Position numbers and translations under genes: made by a program. From Undibacterium parvum (GTDB taxonomy: Bacteria; Pseudomonadota; Gammaproteobacteria; Burkholderiales; Burkholderiaceae_D), in the NCBI RefSeq assembly GCF_003955735.1, contig NZ_CP034464.1, positions 1,860,001 through 1,924,000 of the forward strand: a stretch of DNA of 64,000 nucleotides, given 5' to 3'. Below are positions 16,509-23,158 of the stretch, one piece after another. The notes under the pieces were generated by a model. That model searched no databases. It was given only the letters and a program-made list of their open reading frames with translations, and was not told the origin of the DNA. Positions within the stretch are counted from its first letter, which is position 1. Every line of letters begins with the position of its first letter.

Positions 16509-17645
16509 ATGCCCGTCATCACCTGCGTAGAAGATCTGCGCTTGCTTGCCAAGAAACGCGTCCCTAAGGCGTTTTACGATTATGCCGACAGCGGTTCCTA
16601 CACCGAGAGCACTTACCGTGCCAATACCGATGATCTGGCGGCCATCAAGCTACGCCAGCGCGTCGCCATTAATGTCGATCAGCGCTCTACCCACAGCACC
16701 ATGGTGGGACAGGAAGTGACGATGCCGGTAGCAATCGCGCCGACTGGCCTGACCGGCATGCAATGGGCCAACGGCGAGATGCTGGGCGCGATCGCGGCAG
16801 AAAAATTCGGCGTGCCGTTCACGCTATCGACTATGAGCATTTGCTCTATCGAGGACGTGGCCAGCGTCACCAGCAAGCCCTTCTGGTTTCAACTGTATGT
16901 GATGCGAGACCGCGGCTTTGTCCGGGAACTGATACAGCGTGCCAAAGCCGCCAAATGCTCGGCACTGATGCTGACCTTAGATTTGCAAATATTGGGGCAA
17001 CGCCATAAAGATTTAAAGAACGGCATGTCGGTACCGCCAAAATTCACGCTTGCCAATCTGATCGATCTGGCCTGTAAGCCAAGCTGGGCGCTGCGTGCGC
17101 TGGCTGGACGTAAAACCTTCGGCAATCTGGCTGGCCATATCAAAGGCGGTGCCAGCGGCATCGTGACGCTCAGCGAATGGACTGCCAGCCAGTTCGATCC
17201 CACGCTGTCCTGGGATGATGTGGCTTGGATCAAGCAAGAATGGGGCGGCAAGTTGATTTTAAAAGGCATACTCGACGTCGAAGACGCGAAACTGGCGGTC
17301 GCCGCCGGTGCCGATGCCATCGTGGTGAGTAACCATGGCGGCCGTCAGCTCGATGGTGCCATGTCCTCAATCCTGGCCTTACCAGCGATCGTAGACGCGG
17401 TCGGACATCAAACTGAAGTCTGGTTCGACGGTGGTATACGCACTGGCCAGGACATACTCAAAGCCACCGCCTTGGGTGCCAAGGGTAGTCTGGTAGGACG
17501 CGCATTTTTGTATGGTTTGGGTGCGATGGGTGAAGCCGGTGTCACCAAGATGCTGGACATCTTGCACAAGGAACTCGATGTCAGTATGGCCTTGACAGGT
17601 ACCAAAGATATACGTGAAGTCGGGCCGTCGAATTTAGTGCGCTAA
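16509..17645 (+). CDS. lldD: FMN-dependent alpha-hydroxy acid dehydrogenase (L-lactate dehydrogenase type)
   Basis: 378 residues. The FMN-dependent hydroxyacid oxidase/dehydrogenase family is clear: N-terminal PKAFYDYADSGSYTESTYR, APTGLTGMQWANGE, FTLSTMSICSIEDV, FWFQLYVMRDRGF, the substrate and FMN residues in KGILDVEDA, the catalytic His in VVSNHGGRQLDG, and FDGGIRTGQDILKA with the phosphate-binding GR later. These enzymes oxidise L-lactate, glycolate or mandelate to the 2-oxo acid; in respiratory bacteria of this type L-lactate is the common substrate, but glycolate or mandelate cannot be excluded. CTGGAG precedes the ATG. It is followed by a strong terminator and has no cotranscribed partner. 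Confidence 0.88.
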   Translation: MPVITCVEDLRLLAKKRVPKAFYDYADSGSYTESTYRANTDDLAAIKLRQRVAINVDQRSTHSTMVGQEVTMPVAIAPTGLTGMQWANGEMLGAIAAEKFGVPFTLSTMSICSIEDVASVTSKPFWFQLYVMRDRGFVRELIQRAKAAKCSALMLTLDLQILGQRHKDLKNGMSVPPKFTLANLIDLACKPSWALRALAGRKTFGNLAGHIKGGASGIVTLSEWTASQFDPTLSWDDVAWIKQEWGGKLILKGILDVEDAKLAVAAGADAIVVSNHGGRQLDGAMSSILALPAIVDAVGHQTEVWFDGGIRTGQDILKATALGAKGSLVGRAFLYGLGAMGEAGVTKMLDILHKELDVSMALTGTKDIREVGPSNLVR

Positions 17646-17671
17646 GACTTTAAAAATAGCTTAAACAATAG

Positions 17672-17699
17672 AAAAACGCGGGTTTTTACCCGCGTTTTT
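17672..17699. terminator. Bidirectional Rho-independent terminator
   Basis: AAAAACGCGGGT and ACCCGCGTTTTT form a perfect 12-base stem with a TTTT loop. It ends both the hydroxyacid dehydrogenase gene (plus) and ibpA (minus). Confidence 0.95.
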
Positions 17700-17712
17700 T
17701 ATTGGTCAAAAT

Positions 17713-18189
17713 TTATGCTGCCTGACGCTCAACTTGAGATTCATTCGGTGTCTGCACCAATTGCAGATTATCGCCATCAATCATGATCTTGCGTGGTTTA
17801 TGCGCCTCGGGGATTTCACGTATCAGTTCGATATTGAGTAAACCATTTTCCATTTTGGCGGCAATCACCTTGACATGGTCCGCCAGGCGGAAACTATGTT
17901 CAAAATCCCTAGCCGCGATGCCACGATGCAGGAAGGTGCCCTGGGCATCTTGTTTCTGGCGGCGACCGACGATCTTGAGTAGATCGCGCTCACTCTCAAT
18001 TTCCAGCTCAGAACGGTCAAAACCGGCCAGTGCCATGGTGATGCGGTACTTATCTTCGGCTATCAATTCGATATTGTAAGGCGGGTAGCTAGGTGCTGTT
18101 TCGGCACGCTGTGCTTCATTAAATAAATGTGCCAGGCGATCAAAGCCGATAGCGGAACGATACAATGGAGCAAAGTCAAAATTACGCAT
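17713..18189 (-). CDS. ibpA: Small heat-shock protein, Hsp20/IbpA type
   Basis: 158 residues. N-terminal MRNFDFAPLYRSAIGFDRLAHLF and the alpha-crystallin domain (NIELIAEDKYRITMALAGF through NGLLNIELIREIPE) match the IbpA/IbpB class of ATP-independent holdases that bind unfolding proteins during heat stress. The C-terminal I-x-I-type segment is less obvious (RKIMIDG precedes the tail). Upstream there is a sigma-32-like promoter and a hairpin that hides the ribosome-binding site like a ROSE thermometer, so control at both transcription and translation is likely. The gene is divergent from tdk. Confidence 0.95.
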   Translation of the reverse strand: MRNFDFAPLYRSAIGFDRLAHLFNEAQRAETAPSYPPYNIELIAEDKYRITMALAGFDRSELEIESERDLLKIVGRRQKQDAQGTFLHRGIAARDFEHSFRLADHVKVIAAKMENGLLNIELIREIPEAHKPRKIMIDGDNLQLVQTPNESQVERQAA

Positions 18190-18193
18190 GATG

Positions 18194-18218
18194 ATATCCT
18201 TATCAATTAAAGCGATAT
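18194..18218 (-). ncRNA. ROSE-like RNA thermometer hairpin in the ibpA leader (candidate)
   Basis: In the mRNA, AUAUC-G-CUU pairs with AAGGAUAU, which contains the ribosome-binding site, leaving one bulged G and an eight-base loop. The U(U/C)GCU-like strand with a single unpaired G facing the Shine-Dalgarno sequence is the hallmark of ROSE elements, known from ibpA and hsp genes of other proteobacteria. The start codon lies four bases after the pairing. Inferred from base pairing by eye. Confidence 0.65.
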
Positions 18219-18288
18219 GTTTAAAAAAGTGTCGGCAAAACCGCCGGACACCTGATCGGCAGACCTCATTTGAGCATCTGCTGTTGCG

Positions 18289-18317
18289 AATATGGGACGT
18301 GGTTTTGAAGTTTCAAG
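18289..18317 (-). promoter_or_regulatory. Sigma-32-like promoter of ibpA
   Basis: On the minus strand, CTTGAA (18317-18312), a 15-base spacer and CCCATATT (18296-18289) match the heat-shock consensus CTTGAA-N13-15-CCCCATNT well. The start of transcription would lie about 90 bases before the ibpA ATG, leaving room for the thermometer leader. Confidence 0.75.
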
Positions 18318-18348
18318 ATCTTGAAATTTGCGCTAGCCGCCCCGATAT
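18311..18348 (+). promoter_or_regulatory. Divergent sigma-32-like promoter toward tdk
   Basis: TTTCAAGATCTTGAAA (18311-18326) is a perfect 16-base palindrome, so it gives CTTGAA on both strands. On the plus strand CTTGAA is followed after 14 bases by CCCCGATAT (18340-18348), one insertion away from the heat-shock -10. This would direct transcription into tdk. Weaker than the ibpA promoter. Confidence 0.45.
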
Positions 18349-18397
18349 GGACGCGCTAGGCGCACATTGATGTGTAGTTTTCAGGATAGGAATAAAC

Positions 18398-18949
18398 GTG
18401 GCAAAACTGTATTTTCGATACTCGGCAATGAATGCCGGTAAATCCACCGCCATGCTGCAGGTGGCGCATAACTATGAAGAACAAGGTCAGAAAGTGCGAC
18501 TATTTACTGCCGCGATCGACCATCGTTATGGCGCGGGCAAAGTCACTTCACGCCTGGGGCCGCAACGCGATGCCGAAGTATTTGATGCGCATTATGATTT
18601 TTTGCAGGCCAGCGAGCGGGTCAATTGCATACTACTCGACGAGGCGCAGTTTTTGAGCGCAGCGCAAGTCAAGCAATTACATCAACTGGCCCAGGTACAT
18701 GGGATACCGGTAATTTGCTACGGTCTGCGCAGCGATTTTTTAGGCGAGCCTTTTCCGGGATCGGCCTATTTGTTGGCATTGGCCGATGATATTGAAGAAC
18801 TGAAAAACATCTGCGCCTGCGGTAAAAAAGCCACCATGAACATCCGTATGGATAGCCAGGGAAAACGCGTTACCGCTGGCGAACAAGTGGATATCGGTGG
18901 TAATGAACGTTATCAACATGTGTGTGGACGCTGTTTCTACACGGCTTAA
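18398..18949 (+). CDS. tdk: Thymidine kinase
   Basis: 183 residues starting at GTG, with AGGA upstream. Type II thymidine kinase: P-loop SAMNAGKST near the N-terminus, the Walker B-like LLDEAQFL, the lasso/thymidine-binding region and a C-terminal zinc ribbon (CACGKKA and CGRCF). It phosphorylates thymidine to dTMP in the salvage pathway. The start GTG gives VAKLYFRYSAMNAG, the canonical family N-terminus. Its promoter region is shared with ibpA and may respond to heat shock (inference). No terminator was seen immediately after it. Confidence 0.96.
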   Translation: MAKLYFRYSAMNAGKSTAMLQVAHNYEEQGQKVRLFTAAIDHRYGAGKVTSRLGPQRDAEVFDAHYDFLQASERVNCILLDEAQFLSAAQVKQLHQLAQVHGIPVICYGLRSDFLGEPFPGSAYLLALADDIEELKNICACGKKATMNIRMDSQGKRVTAGEQVDIGGNERYQHVCGRCFYTA

Positions 18950-18986
18950 TTTTAAGAAAAATATTTTGAAATATTTTTAAAAAAGC

Positions 18987-19016
18987 TGTCAACAAGATTT
19001 TCTTTGCCTGCGTTAT
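18987..19016 (+). promoter_or_regulatory. Candidate promoter of the first Ala-rich gene
   Basis: TGTCAA, 18 bases, then CGTTAT. The same two boxes with the same spacing occur at 20342-20371 before the paralogue, while the spacer sequence has diverged. That conservation suggests function, although the boxes are poor sigma-70 matches. Confidence 0.4.
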
Positions 19017-19023
19017 GGGAGTA

Positions 19024-19040
19024 CGCAGAAATTATCTGCG
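19024..19040 (+). promoter_or_regulatory. Conserved 5' hairpin of the first Ala-rich gene
   Basis: CGCAGA-AATTA-TCTGCG. The paralogue at 20379-20395 has CGTAGA-AATTG-TCTACG, where C-to-T on one arm is matched by G-to-A on the other. Both are preceded by GGAGTA. It probably lies at or near the 5' end of the mRNA. Confidence 0.6.
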
Positions 19041-19072
19041 ACATTGAAACTCACTACCGAACAGGACACCAC

Positions 19073-19381
19073 ATGAACAAGCTAATCGCCACTCTCGTTG
19101 CTACTACCTTTGCTATGGGTACAGCGTTCGCCCAAACTGGCAGCACTCCAGCTAAACCAGCAGCTCCGGCAGTAGCAGCAACGCCAGCAGCAGCCAGTGC
19201 ATCCGCTAGCGTCGCAAAAACAGCTCCGGCAGCTTCCAGCGCCAGCACTGCAGCGGTAGCAGCCGACGCCAAAGGAGCAGCGCCAGCATCCGCAAAAGAA
19301 GCTAAACACGCAGCCAAACCAGCGGCAAGTAAAAAAGCCGCTGCGACTGAAGAAGTGAAAGCTACGACACCAGCAAAATAA
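19073..19381 (+). CDS. Exported Ala/Pro/Lys-rich low-complexity protein (paralogue 1)
   Basis: 102 residues from the ATG at 19073; an in-frame ATG at 19004 lies in the leader and is rejected. The first 21 residues form a signal peptide (MNKLIATLVATTFAMGTAFA, then Q). The rest is almost only Ala, Pro, Ser, Thr and Lys, with Lys-rich patches toward the C-terminus (KEAKHAAKPAASKKAAATEE). No domain is recognised; the composition resembles histone-H1-like or PHA-associated Ala/Lys tails, but here it is exported. A paralogue with an almost identical signal peptide and leader lies at 20422. Function unknown; a periplasmic or outer-surface role is plausible. Confidence 0.75.
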   Translation: MNKLIATLVATTFAMGTAFAQTGSTPAKPAAPAVAATPAAASASASVAKTAPAASSASTAAVAADAKGAAPASAKEAKHAAKPAASKKAAATEEVKATTPAK

Positions 19382-19416
19382 TGCTATAAAAATCCATCGA
19401 TGAAAATCGATGTTAA

Positions 19417-19443
19417 AAAAACGGCGCTGTATGCGCCGTTTTT
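19417..19443 (+). terminator. Rho-independent terminator
   Basis: AAAAACGGCGC-TGTAT-GCGCCGTTTTT closes the first Ala-rich gene. Confidence 0.9.
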
Positions 19444-19582
19444 GCATTCTAATCGCCAGATTTGCACTTGGCTCATGCGAAACAACGATTCATCGCAAAC
19501 TGTATTCCATCCCAGCGACTTAGCACGCATAATGCAGTTCTAGTGAGCACCGCTCATGCCGAAAAATGCATAGGAGATACTG

Positions 19583-20215
19583 ATGAAAAATTTCGCCCGC
19601 AGCGCCCTTGTTACTTCCATCATCCTACTGAGCCTTAGCGCTCACGCCGAAGAACAAAATCGCACTTTGCCAGCCTTTAAAAGTATCAAAAGTAAAAGTG
19701 CCATGACACTGGTGGTGGAAGTCGGAAAAACCCAATCTTTCCTGGTCAAGGGAGATGCAAAATTTATTGCCAGCATCAGTACCGAAGTGGTGGGCGATGA
19801 ATTGGTGATCACGAGCCTAGAAAAAAATTCGATTAAAATTTCTGACAGCACGCAAGTCTTCATTACCGTACCTGAATTAAATCGTTTCAAAATGGAAGGC
19901 GCTGGCAGCAGCACCATTAACAACGCCGCTGGTGAACGCCTGGATATTTCTTACGAAGGTGCGGGCATGTTGAAGGCCAACGGGAAAGTAAAATTTCTGT
20001 CTCTCAAGGCAAAGGGAGTGGGCTTGGTAGACACAAAAAATCTGATCACCGAACAAGCCGATGTTAGCCTGGAAGGAGTAGGCTCAGTCAAGGTGTATGC
20101 CAGCGAAAGATTGAAGGCATCAGTGCAAGGAATCGGCTCCTTAACTTACTATGGAAAACCGCGTTCTGTGAGCAAATCGGTAGAAGGCATAGGCAGCGTC
20201 AGCGCGGGCGATTAA
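19583..20215 (+). CDS. Exported DUF2807 (GIN domain) protein
   Basis: 210 residues with a signal peptide (SALVTSIILLSLSAHA). The mature protein is a repetitive beta structure of the DUF2807 head-GIN type, with recurring glycine turns (KMEGAGSSTINN, SYEGAGMLKANG, KAKGVGLVDT, SLEGVGSVKV, SVQGIGSLTY, SVEGIGSVSAGD). The pattern of one turn about every 18-20 residues fits a right-handed beta-helix. The family is annotated as putative auto-transporter adhesin, without firm function. AGGAG precedes the ATG. It sits between the two Ala-rich paralogues; each has its own terminator, so the three are probably separate units. Confidence 0.88.
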   Translation: MKNFARSALVTSIILLSLSAHAEEQNRTLPAFKSIKSKSAMTLVVEVGKTQSFLVKGDAKFIASISTEVVGDELVITSLEKNSIKISDSTQVFITVPELNRFKMEGAGSSTINNAAGERLDISYEGAGMLKANGKVKFLSLKAKGVGLVDTKNLITEQADVSLEGVGSVKVYASERLKASVQGIGSLTYYGKPRSVSKSVEGIGSVSAGD

Positions 20216-20341
20216 GCGTACTACAATTACAATAATTTGAGTGAAATTTTCGACACTTATAGTAAGTAAAAAATGTACGCATAATCTTTACTTCTATTTC
20301 TATTTTTTTTGAAAATTAAATTCAAATTTATTCGTTTTTGC

Positions 20342-20395
20342 TGTCAACAGAAATCAGAAGACTCGCGTTATAGGAGTACGTAGAAATTGTCTACG
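20342..20395 (+). promoter_or_regulatory. Promoter and 5' hairpin of the second Ala-rich gene
   Basis: TGTCAA and CGTTAT boxes 18 bases apart, then GGAGTA and the hairpin CGTAGA-AATTG-TCTACG (20379-20395). It parallels the arrangement at 18987-19040. Confidence 0.5.
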
Positions 20396-20421
20396 ACGAC
20401 TCATAAAGAAACGGACCTACC

Positions 20422-20724
20422 ATGAATAAGCTGATCGCCACTCTCGTTGCTGCTACCTTCGCTATGGGTACTGCGTTCGCCCAAACTCCTGCTACTCCAG
20501 CTAAAGCTGCGGCACCTGCAACGGTCGCCACAACTGCTGCAGCAGCAACTCCTGCGGCTACTGCTACCGCAGCGCCAGCGGCCAAGGAAGTCGCACCGAC
20601 AGCCAAGAAAACCTCGAAAAAACATAGTAAGAAAAGCAAAGCAGCGCCAACTGATGCAGCACCGATGAGCAGCACAACACCGGCAGCAACTACAGCTGTA
20701 AAAGCAGCACCTGTGACTAAATAA
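20422..20724 (+). CDS. Exported Ala/Pro/Lys-rich low-complexity protein (paralogue 2)
   Basis: 100 residues. Signal peptide MNKLIATLVAATFAMGTAFA differs from paralogue 1 in a single residue, and the coding DNA for it is also nearly identical, indicating a fairly recent duplication. The mature part is a run of Ala, Pro and Thr with a basic block in the middle (KKTSKKHSKKSK) and an Ala/Thr-rich tail. The low-complexity part has diverged far more than the leader and signal peptide. No function is recognised. A terminator follows at 20765. Confidence 0.75.
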   Translation: MNKLIATLVAATFAMGTAFAQTPATPAKAAAPATVATTAAAATPAATATAAPAAKEVAPTAKKTSKKHSKKSKAAPTDAAPMSSTTPAATTAVKAAPVTK

Positions 20725-20764
20725 AATGTCGCATTAGCGATGCTTTAGGTAAGTAAAACCCGCG

Positions 20765-20793
20765 AAAATCCGGCCCTAATCAGGCCGGATTTT
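20765..20793 (+). terminator. Rho-independent terminator
   Basis: AAAATCCGGCC-CTAATCA-GGCCGGATTTT followed by more T closes the second Ala-rich gene. Confidence 0.92.
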
Positions 20794-20905
20794 TTCTGTT
20801 TACGTCGACATAAAATAAGGATACAAACGGTTTCGGATACGGCGACAAGCAATTTCGATTAGCATACAGGGCTAGCAGTAGAAAAGATGACCATTTTGAA
20901 AGTGA

Positions 20906-21427
20906 ATGTCCGTGAATACCCTTATTAATGACGACGTGTCCGAAGAATTCCCCGAGGATGCAAACGATAAATGCATACAGGAGCCGCGCCTTTGGAGCGA
21001 CAAGGGATGGACTGCGCGTGTCATCAAAAATGAAGACGATGAAGGCTGGGCGGTAGCGATGATCAAAGATGGTGAACCAGAGCCGGCATTGGTCGGGCCT
21101 TGGACCATGGGGCGCGACAAAAAAAATCCTAAGCCTTTAGATGGCACCGCCTTTCGCACGCTGGTAAAGACCGCGTCGGAAGTATTACGCCGGCACGAGC
21201 AAGCCCTGCACGCTACTTTGCATAGATCATTGTTCCTCAATTTAGCGGATGCCGATTTTCGTGTGAATCTCGATATCGTACCGGATGAAGATAACCCCTA
21301 CGCCTTACTCAGCGCTTTCGATGCGGCCAACGTAGAGTTAGCCCAAGTGCGGGTATCGGCTGGATTTAAATTCAATAAAGCCAGCGCCACCGCCTGGATA
21401 GAAAACGAATTTCGTAATCCAGAATAA
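20906..21427 (+). CDS. Conserved hypothetical cytoplasmic protein
   Basis: 173 residues with no signal peptide or membrane helix, acidic overall. The middle reads like a compact alpha/beta domain (WTARVIKNEDDEGWAVAMIKDGEPEPALVGPWTMGRDKKNPKPLD), followed by a helix (FRTLVKTASEVLRRHEQALHATLH). Proteins of this size and look are common in Oxalobacteraceae, but I cannot name a family. The following EamA gene starts 26 bp downstream in the same direction and may be cotranscribed. No function is proposed. Confidence 0.7.
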   Translation: MSVNTLINDDVSEEFPEDANDKCIQEPRLWSDKGWTARVIKNEDDEGWAVAMIKDGEPEPALVGPWTMGRDKKNPKPLDGTAFRTLVKTASEVLRRHEQALHATLHRSLFLNLADADFRVNLDIVPDEDNPYALLSAFDAANVELAQVRVSAGFKFNKASATAWIENEFRNPE

Positions 21428-21453
21428 AAATCATCAATTGATTTAGGCTGTGC

Positions 21454-22362
21454 ATGACACAAAAAATCTCTTCCTCGACTGCCGCTTTATTGACCATCGC
21501 CCCCTTGATGTGGGCTGGCAATGCGATCGTCGGGCGCCTGGTGCACCAGATGGTGCCACCGATCACGCTCAATTTTTTGCGCTGGGCGATCGCCTTTCTG
21601 ATACTTATCCCTTTTGGCTGGAAAATTTTTCGGCCTGATAGCGGCTTATGGGAAAATCGTAAACGCTTTGCCCTACTAGGCTTATTGGGGATAGGCCTGT
21701 ATAACGCTTTGCAATACATGGCCTTGCAAACGTCCAGCCCTATCAATGTCACACTGGTCGCGGCCGGCATGCCGGTCTGGATGCTGCTGGTCGGCAGTCT
21801 ATTTTTCGGTTTAAAAGTGAAGCGCCAGCAAATATTGGGAGCGCTACTTTCTATCGCTGGCGTCTTATTGGTACTCAGCCGTGGCGATCTAGGCCAGCTA
21901 TTGGGATTCAAGCTGGTAGCAGGCGATATCTTTATGATCTTCGCCACCATCGCCTGGTCGTTTTATAGCTGGCTGCTGACCCAGCCGAAAGATCCACCGG
22001 CGATCAGAAATGAGTGGCAAGCTTTTTTGCTGGCGCAAATCGGTTTTGGCGTACTCTGGTCTGGTCTGTTTGCGGCTGGCGAATGGACGCTTACTAGCCC
22101 CAGCATTAGCTGGAGCTGGCCACTCGGTGCCGCCTTGCTATTCGTCGCGGTCGGCCCCGCCATCATTGCCTTCCGCTGCTGGGGTGCCGGCGTGCAACGC
22201 GCTGGACCTAGCGTTGCTGGATTCTTCAGCAATCTGACGCCGCTGTTTGCGGCACTGATGTCGTCCGCGTTTCTGGGTGAATTGCCGCACCTGTATCATG
22301 TCCTGGCCTTCGCTTTGATCGTTGCCGGGATCGTGGTCTCATCGCGAACTTCACGCAGCTAG
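21454..22362 (+). CDS. EamA/DMT-family transporter
   Basis: 302 residues with ten predicted membrane helices arranged as two EamA repeats of about 140 residues each. Landmarks: the first helix with PLMWAGNAIVGRLVH, FLRWAIAFLILIPF, ALQYMALQTSSPINVTLVAAGMPVWMLLVG, and in the second half ACNxxG-like (RAGPSVAGFFSNLTPLFAALMSSAFLGE). Drug/metabolite transporters of this type export amino acids or other small metabolites. Substrate unknown. It may be cotranscribed with the preceding hypothetical gene and ends in a hairpin shared with a convergent gene. Confidence 0.9.
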   Translation: MTQKISSSTAALLTIAPLMWAGNAIVGRLVHQMVPPITLNFLRWAIAFLILIPFGWKIFRPDSGLWENRKRFALLGLLGIGLYNALQYMALQTSSPINVTLVAAGMPVWMLLVGSLFFGLKVKRQQILGALLSIAGVLLVLSRGDLGQLLGFKLVAGDIFMIFATIAWSFYSWLLTQPKDPPAIRNEWQAFLLAQIGFGVLWSGLFAAGEWTLTSPSISWSWPLGAALLFVAVGPAIIAFRCWGAGVQRAGPSVAGFFSNLTPLFAALMSSAFLGELPHLYHVLAFALIVAGIVVSSRTSRS

Positions 22363-22390
22363 TTTGGCGGTTTTTTAATTCCGCCAAACT
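22361..22390. terminator. Hairpin between convergent genes
   Basis: AGTTTGGCGG-TTTTTTAATT-CCGCCAAACT, a perfect 10-base stem starting at the EamA stop codon. No T-tract follows the stem, so its strength as a terminator is uncertain. Confidence 0.55.
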
Positions 22391-22406
22391 CGGACTAATG
22401 CTGTTA

Positions 22407-23045
22407 CTAAATCGCTGTACGTGCCGCAAATGCTGACTCCGGCACACTACTTCTGGGGCTTTCGCTAGCCGTAGTGATCAACTTTATCCATTCTTCCGTA
22501 CTACAGATTGCTGCTACATTCGAATGGAACACGACACTAAAGACGCGATGAATTTCTTCGGCTGTGGCGCTGCCCACCGCATTTTTATACGCTACCGCAC
22601 CGCTGGCATCACCCAGCATCTCTACCGTGTAGCCTAGACCCGTCGCCTGGTAAATCGTGGCGGCATTGCAGTTTTGTGTCATGTAACCAAGGATACTGAG
22701 GGTATTAATCTGCTGCGCTTGCAACCAGACCTCGAGATCTGTTTCGTAAAAAGCGCTGTCCAGGTTTTTTTCTATCAGGTGATCATGCGGGCGGCTTTTG
22801 ACTACTTCATGCAAGTCCCATTCCGCTTGGCCTTTTTGAAAAATCGGCGCGGCTTCCGCCACGGTATGCTGCACCACCACCACTGGCACGCCGGCAGCAC
22901 GGGCGGCGTCCATCGCTAGTCCGATATTATTTAAGACCATGCTTGGATTCGGATAATCAGACACGAGTCCACCGGTAAAATATTCGTTTTGTACATCGAT
23001 TACGATCAGGGCGCGTTTTGGTGGCAAGTTAGTTGGCGTAGTCAT
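22407..23045 (-). CDS. Isochorismatase-family cysteine hydrolase
   Basis: 212 residues. Isochorismatase-like fold with the catalytic triad in place: Asp in ALIVIDVQNEYFTGG, Lys in HLIEKNLDSAF, and the nucleophilic Cys in LGYMTQNCNAATIYQATGLGY. Family members hydrolyse nicotinamide, N-carbamoyl compounds, isochorismate or similar small amides; the substrate here cannot be read from the sequence. The gene is divergent from a GlxA-type AraC regulator with a 113 bp gap, an arrangement common for this pair, in which the regulator often controls the hydrolase. Confidence 0.9.
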   Translation of the reverse strand: MTTPTNLPPKRALIVIDVQNEYFTGGLVSDYPNPSMVLNNIGLAMDAARAAGVPVVVVQHTVAEAAPIFQKGQAEWDLHEVVKSRPHDHLIEKNLDSAFYETDLEVWLQAQQINTLSILGYMTQNCNAATIYQATGLGYTVEMLGDASGAVAYKNAVGSATAEEIHRVFSVVFHSNVAAICSTEEWIKLITTASESPRSSVPESAFAARTAI

Positions 23046-23158
23046 ATTAGTTTCTCACTTTTAGGATGAAGACTTGCTGCTGTCTGTGGGCTCTATTCTC
23101 AGCCATATCAGCGTAAAACTTAAGTGACCCAATAGCCAATAAACGATACAATCAGGCC

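Noticed and set aside
21372..21950. A 192-codon minus-strand ORF opposite the EamA gene
   Set aside because: Antisense shadow of a membrane protein gene; no start signal.
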